DNA of 35,460 nt, taken from positions 1 to 35,460 of the forward strand of contig JAFTIQ010000029.1 in NCBI GenBank assembly GCA_017456805.1. The letters are read 5' to 3'. Within the stretch, counting starts at the first letter, position 1, and each line of letters starts with the position of its first letter. Under the pieces are notes generated by a model that ran no database searches, was not told the origin of the DNA, and saw only the letters and a program-made list of their open reading frames with translations. This stretch comes from Lentisphaeria bacterium. GTDB taxonomy: Bacteria; Verrucomicrobiota; Lentisphaeria; Victivallales; UBA1829. Below, piece after piece: positions 26,517-33,931 of the stretch. The translations under genes were made by a program, and so were the position numbers.

Positions 26517-27112
26517 GGAACGGCTGCTCCTTCCGGCTGCTGCGGCGGTTGCGGGGCAGCTGTTTCCGGAGTCTGTTCCGGCACAGATCCTTGAGGGATC
26601 ACATATTCTGTTGTCGGATCTTTGAACTCCTGAACTTCAGGGGGATCCGGAGGGAGTTCCAACGGCGGACGTTCCACTTTTTTCCGGACATTGGATTCCG
26701 GAGGAGTGATCTGAGGCTCTCTGGGAACTGTGCTCATTTCACCGGTTCCGCCATGATCAATCCAGTTCAAACCGATCAGAATATAATGCTTCACCGCAAT
26801 CCGGAGATATTGAGTATCCGCTTCGGATCCTGTCCCGGAATCAGTCATGCACATCCGGCGCAATTCCGTTCTTGCTCCCTGGAAATCTGTCAGCAGAACA
26901 ATCAGAGCAATCAACAGGAAAAACAGCAGAAAAAGGATCAGCTCAAAAATTCTTAAAAAAAGACTTTTGAGAAAACTTTTCTTTTTTTTGGGGGGAACTT
27001 CCTCTTCGGAAGAAGATTCCTGCAGACATAATTCAAGATCACATCCGCAAAATGGACATTCAGATTCTGTATCCGGGATTTTTCCCCCGCAATCTGGACA
27101 CTCAATGATCAT
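26513..27112 (-). CDS. Zinc-ribbon membrane protein with proline-rich tail
   Basis: The 199-aa protein has an N-terminal zinc ribbon (CPDCGG...CPFCGC, residues 5-23), an acidic and lysine-rich linker, one strongly hydrophobic transmembrane segment (residues about 50-73) and a Pro/Glu-rich extracytoplasmic tail (residues about 130-199). I do not recognise a specific family. It starts 1 bp after the RodZ-like stop and overlaps the CPBP gene, so it belongs to the FtsK operon and may be part of an envelope function. Confidence 0.75.
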   Translation of the reverse strand: MIIECPDCGGKIPDTESECPFCGCDLELCLQESSSEEEVPPKKKKSFLKSLFLRIFELILFLLFFLLIALIVLLTDFQGARTELRRMCMTDSGTGSEADTQYLRIAVKHYILIGLNWIDHGGTGEMSTVPREPQITPPESNVRKKVERPPLELPPDPPEVQEFKDPTTEYVIPQGSVPEQTPETAAPQPPQQPEGAAVP

Positions 27113-27113
27113 T

Positions 27114-28154
27114 TTATCTTCCGGGAACCTTCAACGTTTCCACAGGAGACATCTGCGGAGGAGCGGAAAGTTTTTCCAAATCTTCCATTTTCACCGGAGA
27201 TTCCGCCGGAGAACCGCTCGGAGCCTCACTTCCGGAAGAGAACATCATGATCATTCCAACCGTCATCAGGATCAAAAGCAGGAGAAGGACTCCGGCAAGA
27301 ATCAGGATCCGGCGGAACTTTTCCTGTTCCTCTTTATTGATCACGGCATCTTTGGACATACTTTCGTAAACTTCGTCCGGCGGAGAACATTTTGAACAGT
27401 ATGCGGCAGCCTTTTTCTGAGCGATTGCGCTGGCGGATTTATCCAGATGATAGAAAGAACAGAGAGCTCTCACATAAGCGCCGGGAAATGCTCTGGAGGG
27501 CAGCTTGTCAAATTGGTCGCTTTCAATTGCCTCAAGAAATCTTTTATTGATCTTTGTCACCTGATAAACATCATCTTCCGTAACGCCTGCGGTTTCCCGG
27601 GCATAAAGCATCAGAGCTCCGAGAGACATAGCTTCCAAATCCCCATCAAGCACAACCGTTGTGTGCGGACGGACAGAGCGGACAGGTTCTTCAACGGCAG
27701 GTTCCGGAACAGATTCTTCCGCAAATACCGGAGCCGGTTCTTCTGCTGCCGGTTCTTCTGCCGCCGGTTCATCGGGAAGCGGGATTTCTTCCGTTTCCGG
27801 GGGGAGAGCCGGTTCAGGTTCTGCCGGTTCTTCCGATTCTTCCGGTTCTTCCGGTTCTTCCGATTCTGCGGATTCAGGGAGAGAGTCATCCAACTCGTAC
27901 AAGTTTTCTGATTCCGGGGTTTCAGGAAGGTCTTCATAATCCTGAATCTCTTCAGGAGAAAATATTTCATCCTCTGCTTCAGGTTCCGGCTCATCAAAAA
28001 GGGGTTTGACGAATGCGGCATCGCCGGGATCTGAAAATTCATGTTCAAACAAAGGTTTGCCTGTCGGGACAGCGGCCTCTTCTGTGCCGAAAAGCGGCTT
28101 CACTGTATCGTCGCCGAAAAGGCTCTGTTCATTTTTGATTTCGTTATCTGACAT
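27114..28154 (-). CDS. RodZ-like HTH membrane protein with acidic N-terminal region
   Basis: In this 346-aa protein the recognisable core is a RodZ-type HTH domain (residues about 175-240: SLGALMLYARETAGVTEDD, FLEAIESDQFDKLPS, GAYVRALCSFYHLD) followed by one transmembrane helix near residues 284-307. RodZ links MreB to cell-wall synthesis. Unlike E. coli RodZ, about 170 residues of Pro/Glu-rich low complexity precede the HTH (repeats of EEPAE and EEPEE type), and the periplasmic tail is short. It follows ftsK by 15 bp, a neighbourhood also found for RodZ homologues such as YmfM in Firmicutes. Confidence 0.78.
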   Translation of the reverse strand: MSDNEIKNEQSLFGDDTVKPLFGTEEAAVPTGKPLFEHEFSDPGDAAFVKPLFDEPEPEAEDEIFSPEEIQDYEDLPETPESENLYELDDSLPESAESEEPEEPEESEEPAEPEPALPPETEEIPLPDEPAAEEPAAEEPAPVFAEESVPEPAVEEPVRSVRPHTTVVLDGDLEAMSLGALMLYARETAGVTEDDVYQVTKINKRFLEAIESDQFDKLPSRAFPGAYVRALCSFYHLDKSASAIAQKKAAAYCSKCSPPDEVYESMSKDAVINKEEQEKFRRILILAGVLLLLLILMTVGMIMMFSSGSEAPSGSPAESPVKMEDLEKLSAPPQMSPVETLKVPGR

Positions 28155-28169
28155 GGTTATCCCTCTATA

Positions 28170-30701
28170 TTAAATGTTGTTTGTATCAATCAGTTCGTCA
28201 AGGATCAGAATATCCCGTTTCTGTCCGCCCGGAAGGGGTGCGCTCACAATCTCCCGCTGTTCCAACTCATCGATCAGTTCTGCGGATTTATTGTAACCGA
28301 TCCCCAAACGGCGCTGGAGATAGGAGGTACTGACCCGTTTTTCTTCCAATATAATTTCCAATGCGCGGCGCATCAGATCGCTGTCGCCGGGCTTCATATA
28401 TTTGGCAACGATGGAGCGGACCGCAGATGTTGAAGGAGCATGGAGAGAGGTTTCATGGAGCTCATCATCTTCTGCTGCGGCGGCAATATCCTTGGCGGAC
28501 GGCTGAATATTTGTATCAACGACTTCAGCTTCTGCAACCACCTGGCTGTCAAACTGCTGCGGGACCTGAACGGAAATAAAATCGACGACTCTCTGGATTT
28601 CAGGATCTTCCACGAGGGTTCCCTGAACGCGTTCCAGCCCTTCCCCGCCCGGAGCCATGAAAAGCATATCTCCATTTCCAAGAAGGCTTTCCGCACCCAT
28701 ACTGTCAAGAATAACACGGCTGTCGATTCCGGAGGTAACACGGAACGCAATCTTTGTCGGCAAGTTTGCTTTGATCAAACCGGTGATCACATCTTTTCGC
28801 GGAGTCTGTGTTGCAATGACCAGATGGATACCGGCGGCACGCCCCTTCTGAGCGATCCGGCAGATAGAGGTTTCCACATCTTTCTTGGCTTCCGTCATCA
28901 TGATATCTGCCAACTCGTCAATGATAACCACAAGCAGCGGCAATCTGTCGGGTACAGGATTTCCATCTTCATCCAGCTCCGGTGTTTCCGGTTTCTGGCG
29001 GCTGTTGAATGCTTTGAGGTTCTTGGCTTTCACGGATGCCAGCAAACGGTAACGGCGTTCCATTTCATTATCCGCCCAGCGCAATGCAAGGGGAACCTGT
29101 TTCGGATCGTTCACCACAGGAGTGATCAAATGGGGGATCGGACGGTACATGGCAAGTTCCACATGCTTCGGGTCAACAAGGATCAACCGCAGATCATAGG
29201 GGGAAAACTTCTGCAGCAAACTCATGATCAGGGAGTTCATACAGACACTTTTTCCGCTTCCGGTGGACCCGGCGATCAGAAGGTGCGGCGCTTTTGCAAG
29301 GTTGGCGATCACCGTCCGACCGGCAACATCCCGTCCAAGCACAATGGGAATACTGCTTGCATTTCCGGTGGCATTCTGCCAGGCTTCCGATTCAAACAGA
29401 GAGCGGATATAAACGATGCTTGAATTTTTGTTCGGGACTTCCACTCCGATATTCCCTTCGCCGGGGATCGGCGCAAGGATTCGGACACTTTCCGCCTTCA
29501 TTTCCATGGCAATATTGTTCTGGAGCTGAGTCACAAGCTGGACCTTCACTCCGGGATCAAGCTCAATCACGAACCGGGTGACTCTGGGGCCGACCACTGC
29601 ACGGATCACCCGCCCTGCAACATTGAAGCTTTCCAGCACTGACTGCAGCACATTCTGAGAGTGTTCCAGATGAGAGGTATCTTCCGTATTGATCACCTTG
29701 GGCTCATCAAAAAGTTTGATGGGCGGAAGCATATAATCCTGCCGGTCATTGGAATCATTTTTTCCTTCGCCTTTCATCTGAGTTGTGATCTCAGAAGCGG
29801 CAGAAGAGCCGTTCTGCCCATTGACCACGGAAATCGGAGTGGAGGGCTGTCTTGTTTTTCTGGTGACAGGAGCCGGTTTCGGAGTTTCTTCCGGTTCATC
29901 CGGAGTCTCTTCCATTGCAGAAGCTGAGACTTCCGGAACAGAGGGTTCTGTTTCCGGTTCCTCTTCTTCCGGTTCATCCACCCGGTAAGGCGCAGGTTTC
30001 TGCCGTTTCAAAGGTGCCGCGGGTTCCGGCTCATGACGGTAAACGGGCTCATCGGCTTCCTCATCTTCAGCAGTTTTTTCTTTTCTCCGAATGGAAAAAT
30101 GGAACGAAAATCTGTTGGTGAACAAATGTTTCCAGTCAGCGGCAAGAATGAATCCGAGCCCGGTCAGCAGGAATGCAATTGCCACCACGAGCGTTCCGAT
30201 TTCACCGATCACACAGCAAATCAACCCGGGGGAACCGTTGACGGGTGCAGCAAGGAACTGCCCGATGGTTCCGCCTGACAATGTATACCATTTTTGAGTT
30301 TCTCCGGTTTGCCCGATTCCGATACTTGCAGCAGTCTCTGCAAAGGGGAGCGGATAAAGCGCAAAAATCAAAGTAGTTCCCAGGAGAACGCTCAGAAGCG
30401 CCCAGAGATATCCGGAACGGTCCGGAACAGGCGGGAAGAATCCCCGGATCAAACACAGACTCAAAAAGAATGTCATGGGATAAACCACTACACCGAAAAG
30501 ATAGAACAGCCACATGGAGATCCATGCCCCCAGAGGTCCCACAAAATTCTGAATCACCCCTTCTTTGCCGCCCTCAATAATTGCGATATCTGATACCTGA
30601 TGCGAAAAGATCGCCAGCATAAACAAAACCAGCAGAACAAAATAGAAAATATAACGTACACGGAATACGTTTTTTTCGCCCTTATTTTCCTGTTTTTCCA
30701 T
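28170..30701 (-). CDS. ftsK: FtsK/SpoIIIE DNA translocase
   Basis: The 843-aa protein has four N-terminal transmembrane helices, a Pro/Glu-rich linker (about residues 220-330), and the motor domain with Walker A GSTGSGKS and Walker B LLVVIIDELADIM. The C-terminal gamma winged helix (VSTSYLQRRLGIGYNKSAELIDELE) reads KOPS orientation sequences. It pumps chromosomal DNA through the septum and activates XerCD at dif. The chosen start is the ATG at 30701-30699, directly behind GGAGGAA; the frame is open further up to 30749, but without a better site. It heads the minus-strand operon. Confidence 0.93.
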   Translation of the reverse strand: MEKQENKGEKNVFRVRYIFYFVLLVLFMLAIFSHQVSDIAIIEGGKEGVIQNFVGPLGAWISMWLFYLFGVVVYPMTFFLSLCLIRGFFPPVPDRSGYLWALLSVLLGTTLIFALYPLPFAETAASIGIGQTGETQKWYTLSGGTIGQFLAAPVNGSPGLICCVIGEIGTLVVAIAFLLTGLGFILAADWKHLFTNRFSFHFSIRRKEKTAEDEEADEPVYRHEPEPAAPLKRQKPAPYRVDEPEEEEPETEPSVPEVSASAMEETPDEPEETPKPAPVTRKTRQPSTPISVVNGQNGSSAASEITTQMKGEGKNDSNDRQDYMLPPIKLFDEPKVINTEDTSHLEHSQNVLQSVLESFNVAGRVIRAVVGPRVTRFVIELDPGVKVQLVTQLQNNIAMEMKAESVRILAPIPGEGNIGVEVPNKNSSIVYIRSLFESEAWQNATGNASSIPIVLGRDVAGRTVIANLAKAPHLLIAGSTGSGKSVCMNSLIMSLLQKFSPYDLRLILVDPKHVELAMYRPIPHLITPVVNDPKQVPLALRWADNEMERRYRLLASVKAKNLKAFNSRQKPETPELDEDGNPVPDRLPLLVVIIDELADIMMTEAKKDVETSICRIAQKGRAAGIHLVIATQTPRKDVITGLIKANLPTKIAFRVTSGIDSRVILDSMGAESLLGNGDMLFMAPGGEGLERVQGTLVEDPEIQRVVDFISVQVPQQFDSQVVAEAEVVDTNIQPSAKDIAAAAEDDELHETSLHAPSTSAVRSIVAKYMKPGDSDLMRRALEIILEEKRVSTSYLQRRLGIGYNKSAELIDELEQREIVSAPLPGGQKRDILILDELIDTNNI

Positions 30702-30721
30702 AGAAATTCCTCCAATGTGGA

Positions 30722-30749
30722 AAGATACCCCAAAACTGAAAATATTCAA
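30722..30749 (-). promoter_or_regulatory. Candidate ftsK operon promoter
   Basis: On the minus strand TTGAAT (30749-30744) and TATCTT (30727-30722) are 16 bp apart, shortly upstream of the ribosome-binding site. The promoter overlaps the longer open frame, which supports the ATG at 30701 as start. Confidence 0.45.
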
Positions 30750-30821
30750 GCCCGATTCCGCTATTTTTCAGCTATTTTTATAATTTTTTTTCAATATGCG
30801 TTTTTCTTCCTGATCCTGCAC

Positions 30822-30849
30822 TTGAATTTTTAGAAACATGCAATATATT
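30822..30849 (+). promoter_or_regulatory. Candidate thiC promoter
   Basis: TTGAAT (30822-30827) and TATATT (30844-30849) with a 16-bp spacer lie just upstream of the riboswitch, placing the transcript start near 30857. Confidence 0.55.
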
Positions 30850-30861
30850 AACATAACAATC

Positions 30862-30955
30862 AACCGCAGGGGAGTCCGTGCAACGGGCTGAGAGGGAACT
30901 GAGAGTTCCGACCCTAAAACCTGATTCGGATCATGCCGACGTAGGGAGCAAGCGC
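30862..30955 (+). promoter_or_regulatory. TPP riboswitch (THI element)
   Basis: The conserved THI-box parts are in order: GGGGAGTCC, GGGCTGAGAGG, GACCCT, ACCTGATTCGGATCATGCC and GTAGGGAGC. It binds thiamine pyrophosphate and lowers expression of thiC. Downstream, TCAGAA/TTCTGA (30961-30975) forms a short hairpin without a U-tract, so control is more likely at translation than by intrinsic termination. The thiC ATG is about 67 bp beyond the aptamer. Confidence 0.95.
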
Positions 30956-31021
30956 GGATCTCAGAAACCTTCTGAAGAGATTCCAGGCGTCGGTAAGTCC
31001 CTAACTTGAAAGGTACTTTTT

Positions 31022-32314
31022 ATGACGCAAATGGAACAAGCCAGAGCGGGGAAGATCACCCCGGAAATCCAGCATGTAGCGAACTCAGAGCAACTTGATG
31101 TACAAGTTATTGCAAAAGCTGTTGCGGAAGGACGGATCGTCATTCCCGCAAACATCAATCACAAATCCCTGATCCCATGCGGAATCGGGCGGATGCTGAA
31201 AACCAAAATCAATGCAAATCTGGGGAATTCCGCCCTCTCCAGCTGCCCGGGCGCAGAACAGAGCAAACTGAATATCGCGATCCATTACGGCGCAGATACC
31301 GTCATGGATCTGAGCACCGGCGGGGATATCGCCTCCATCCGGACAGCAATGCTGGAACGATGCACCGTTCCGCTGGGAACAGTTCCTGTTTACGAAATCG
31401 TCGCCCGTTACGGCAACAATGATTTCTCCCGGGAAAAGATTCTGGAAGTGATTCAGGAACAGGCTGAACAGGGGGTTGATTACATGACGATCCATGCCGG
31501 ACTGCTCCGGAAATACGTTCCTCTTGCATTGAAGCGGAAACTGGGGATCGTCAGCCGCGGAGGTGCTCTGCTTGCTGCATGGATGCAGGAACATGAACAG
31601 GAAAACCCCTTTTATGAAGCCTTCGATGAGATCCTTGAAATCTGCCGGAAATACGATGTCACGCTGTCGCTTGGGGATGGCTTGCGCCCCGGCTGTCTTG
31701 CCGATGCCTCCGATGAAGCACAATTTGCCGAACTGGACACCTTGGGAGAACTTGTTTTCCGCTGCCGTGCCGCCGGAGTGCAGGCGATGGTGGAAGGTCC
31801 CGGACATGTTCCTCTGGATCAGATTCAGGAAAATATGGAACGGGAACAGAAAGTTTGCGGGGATGCACCGTTCTATATTCTGGGGCCGGTGGTAATCGAT
31901 TGCGCACCGGGCTATGATCATTTTGTTGCTGGAATGGGCGGAATGATGGGAGCTTATTACGGAGCGGCAATGCTCTGTTATGTCACCCCGAAAGAACACT
32001 TGGGTCTGCCGAATGCCGATGATGTCAGACGGGGAGTGCTTGCGTTCAAGATTGCTGCCCATGCGGCGGATGTTGCGCTGCATAAACCGGGAGCCCGGGA
32101 GCGTGATGATGCGATTTCCGATGCCAGAGCCTGTTTTGATTGGGAAAAGCAATTTTCTCTTGCACTGGATCCGGAATGGGCGCGGGAATTGCGTCAGCAG
32201 GCATTGGATGAAAGTTCTGCTCCAAGTCAGCACGGTTCGGAATACTGTACCATGTGCGGTCCGGATTTCTGTTCTGTCAGGCTGAGCGCAAGGCTGAAAA
32301 AAACTGGAAAGTGA
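31022..32314 (+). CDS. thiC: Phosphomethylpyrimidine synthase
   Basis: The 430-aa radical SAM enzyme converts aminoimidazole ribotide to hydroxymethylpyrimidine phosphate for thiamine. The [4Fe-4S] motif near the C-terminus is CTMCGPDFC. Other family signatures are the SGLRPGCLADASDE-like loop (DGLRPGCLADASD), VEGPGHVPLDQI and ITPKEHLGLP (here VTPKEHLGLP). The length is that of the shorter bacterial form lacking the N-terminal extension of the E. coli/plant type. It is preceded by a TPP riboswitch, as expected. The stop lies only 26 bp before the 9-bp repeat element. Confidence 0.95.
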   Translation: MTQMEQARAGKITPEIQHVANSEQLDVQVIAKAVAEGRIVIPANINHKSLIPCGIGRMLKTKINANLGNSALSSCPGAEQSKLNIAIHYGADTVMDLSTGGDIASIRTAMLERCTVPLGTVPVYEIVARYGNNDFSREKILEVIQEQAEQGVDYMTIHAGLLRKYVPLALKRKLGIVSRGGALLAAWMQEHEQENPFYEAFDEILEICRKYDVTLSLGDGLRPGCLADASDEAQFAELDTLGELVFRCRAAGVQAMVEGPGHVPLDQIQENMEREQKVCGDAPFYILGPVVIDCAPGYDHFVAGMGGMMGAYYGAAMLCYVTPKEHLGLPNADDVRRGVLAFKIAAHAADVALHKPGARERDDAISDARACFDWEKQFSLALDPEWARELRQQALDESSAPSQHGSEYCTMCGPDFCSVRLSARLKKTGK

Positions 32315-32340
32315 TTGGAATTTTCCGCAACCGGGGTTAT

Positions 32341-32388
32341 ATTACTGGGTGTACTGGGAGTACTACGAATACTGGGAGTTCTGGGATG
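32341..32388 (+). repeat. Left inverted 9-bp array; provides RBS and start codon
   Basis: Five degenerate units ending in ACTGGG-type words run up to the start of the downstream gene: ACTGGGTGT, ACTGGGAGT, ACTACGAAT, ACTGGGAGT, TCTGGGATG. GGGAG in the fourth unit is a Shine-Dalgarno sequence 7 bp before the ATG, and the ATG itself is the last part of the fifth unit. Confidence 0.75.
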
Positions 32389-33546
32389 AGTAAAAATCTG
32401 GTTGCACCGCGCGGTGATTATAAAAATTTGCTGACATACCGGAAAGCAGAATTGATTTTTGATCTGACTTTCTATTTCTGCCATCATTTTCTGAATCTGA
32501 GAGATCGGACGATTGATCAGATGGTACAAGCGGCACGAAGCGGAAAACAGAACATTGCAGAAGGCAGTGCATCCGGTTTGGCATCCAGAGAAGCGGAGTT
32601 AAAATTGACTTGCGTTGCAAAAGCCAGTTTTCAGGAGCTCCTGACAGATTATGAAGATTTTCTCAGGGTCAGAAACATGAAACAGTGGAGTGCTGACTCT
32701 CTGGAAGTAAAATTCATCAAAGAGAAAACGATTGAAAAAGGTATTACCAATCAATGGTTTCTTGATTTAGCAAAAACCCGTCCTCCGGAAACGATAGCAA
32801 ACATGGCAATCTGTTTTCTTCATCAGGAAGATTATCTGCTGCAGAAGCAGCTTGAATCTCTGGAAAAGAATTTTTTAACGCATGGAGGGTTCAGAGAAAA
32901 TATGCGCACAGCCCGTCAAAAAGAGAAAAACAAAATGCCCAATACTCCCAGTACTCCCAGTACTCCCAGTACTCCCAGTACTCCCAGCACTCCCAGCACT
33001 CCCAGCACTCCCAGCACTCCCAGCACTCCCAGCACTCCCAGCACTCCCAGTAATCCCAGTAATCCCAGTAATCCCAGTAAATCAGAACAGGCAAAAGCCC
33101 TGTTTCATCGGGGAGCAAATTGCGCTCAGGCTGTTTTTGGCGCATTTGCTTCCGAGTGCGGTCTGACGGAAGAAACAGCATTCCGGATCGCTTCCGGATT
33201 CGGCGGGGGAATCGGACGTATGCGGGAAGTTTGCGGAGCTGTAAGCGGAATGGTCCTCACAGCAAACTTCCTTTGCGGTCAATCCGATATCTCTGATAAA
33301 TCCGCAAAAGATGCCCATTATGCCAGAATCCGGATCCTTACCGATGCATTCCGGAAAAATGCCGGTTCGGTTGTCTGCCGGACATTGCTCGGATTGGATA
33401 AGGAACAAGTAGATCAGACCGTTTCTGAAGAAAGGACTCAGCAATATTACAAAAAACGCCCCTGTGCAGAACTGGTTGCGCTGGCAGCTGAAATCCTGGA
33501 AAAAGAATTTCTTACATTGCAAGAGGCGACGGAGCAAGAAGTGTAA
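32386..33546 (+). CDS. Four-helix-bundle suffix-domain protein fused to C_GCAxxG_C_C protein
   Basis: A continuous 386-aa frame contains three parts. Residues about 8-175 are a four-helix-bundle (S23/Avd-like, 'suffix domain') protein: GDYKNLLTYRKAELIFDLTF, DRTIDQMVQAARSGKQNI and ETIANMAICFLHQEDYLL. Residues 187-231 are (TPS)12(NPS)3, encoded by the right repeat array. Residues 232-386 are a C_GCAxxG_C_C family putative redox protein (GANCAQAVFGAF, EVCGAVSGM, RPCAELV). The last protein has no start codon of its own after the array; an ATG at 32935 just before the array, with weak GAG upstream, could start MPNTPS... as a separate product. The fusion most likely arose by insertion of the repeat-flanked element. 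The 3' end overlaps the convergent DUF2752 gene by 35 bp. Confidence 0.78.
   Translation: MSKNLVAPRGDYKNLLTYRKAELIFDLTFYFCHHFLNLRDRTIDQMVQAARSGKQNIAEGSASGLASREAELKLTCVAKASFQELLTDYEDFLRVRNMKQWSADSLEVKFIKEKTIEKGITNQWFLDLAKTRPPETIANMAICFLHQEDYLLQKQLESLEKNFLTHGGFRENMRTARQKEKNKMPNTPSTPSTPSTPSTPSTPSTPSTPSTPSTPSTPSTPSNPSNPSNPSKSEQAKALFHRGANCAQAVFGAFASECGLTEETAFRIASGFGGGIGRMREVCGAVSGMVLTANFLCGQSDISDKSAKDAHYARIRILTDAFRKNAGSVVCRTLLGLDKEQVDQTVSEERTQQYYKKRPCAELVALAAEILEKEFLTLQEATEQEV
32944..33078 (+). repeat. Right 9-bp tandem array, 15 in-frame units
   Basis: Fifteen head-to-tail units are present: four ACTCCCAGT, seven ACTCCCAGC, one ACTCCCAGT and three AATCCCAGT. Blocks of identical variants show recent expansion by slippage or unequal exchange. 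The period of nine keeps the frame and encodes Thr-Pro-Ser, then Asn-Pro-Ser. It is not a CRISPR array because there are no spacers. Confidence 0.95.
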
Positions 33547-33922
33547 AAGGATACCACGGTAAATTCCGCAGCACACTGAAAACCACAACAAGAATTAAAA
33601 ACAAGTACAGCAATTTTGCCCGGGTAATAAACTTGAGCGGACAAACCAGAAGAATCATATACAGAAGCGTGGGCAGGAAAAAGACATTGCTCCGGAAAAC
33701 TCCGGCAAAATCTCCGTGGAGCAGATAATACAGCGCACGGGTGTTCCCACAGCCGAAACAGTATAATCCCGTCGATTCATAAAGTGGACATTTCGGGAAA
33801 AATTTCTGCGCGGTCGGATAATATCTGTAAAGAACAAATGCCGCCCCGATCAGCAGTAAAAAAAGAGCTGTCCCCCAGATTATTTTTTTGGAAGACAGCT
33901 GTTTTGAAAAAGCGCTATTCAT
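33512..33922 (-). CDS. DUF2752 membrane protein
   Basis: The 136-aa protein shows the DUF2752 signature: CPLYESTGLYCFGCGNTRA followed by LLHGDF, with three or four transmembrane helices. The family's function is unknown. Cysteines in CPxxxxTGxxCxGCGxTR are conserved. It lies 9 bp downstream of the CD225-type gene on the same strand, so the two form a small operon; such pairing of DUF2752 and CD225/TM2-type proteins is common. Its 3' end overlaps the fused gene by 35 bp. Confidence 0.88.
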   Translation of the reverse strand: MNSAFSKQLSSKKIIWGTALFLLLIGAAFVLYRYYPTAQKFFPKCPLYESTGLYCFGCGNTRALYYLLHGDFAGVFRSNVFFLPTLLYMILLVCPLKFITRAKLLYLFLILVVVFSVLRNLPWYPFTLLAPSPLAM

Positions 33923-33931
33923 TGGAAATAA

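Larger units (their letters stand above)
32341..33081 (+). mobile_element. Putative four-helix-bundle element with inverted 9-bp repeat arrays
   Basis: The unit consists of a left array (5 x 9 bp, orientation ACTGGGAGT), a four-helix-bundle reading frame, and a right array (15 x 9 bp, orientation ACTCCCAGT). The arrays are reverse complements; for example, GTACTGGGAGTACT at 32351-32364 can pair over 14 bases with the right array. The whole transcript could therefore fold with the gene in the loop, as in the 23S rRNA intervening sequences that encode S23 proteins of related fold. The sequence AGTAAA occurs at both inner ends (32389, 33076). The mobile nature is inference. Confidence 0.5.

Noticed and set aside
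32386..32940. Diversity-generating retroelement (Avd plus reverse transcriptase)
   Set aside because: The bundle protein is related in fold to Avd, but no reverse transcriptase, template repeat or variable repeat is present in the window.
32944..33078. CRISPR array
   Set aside because: Units are 9 bp head to tail with no spacers and there are no cas genes nearby.
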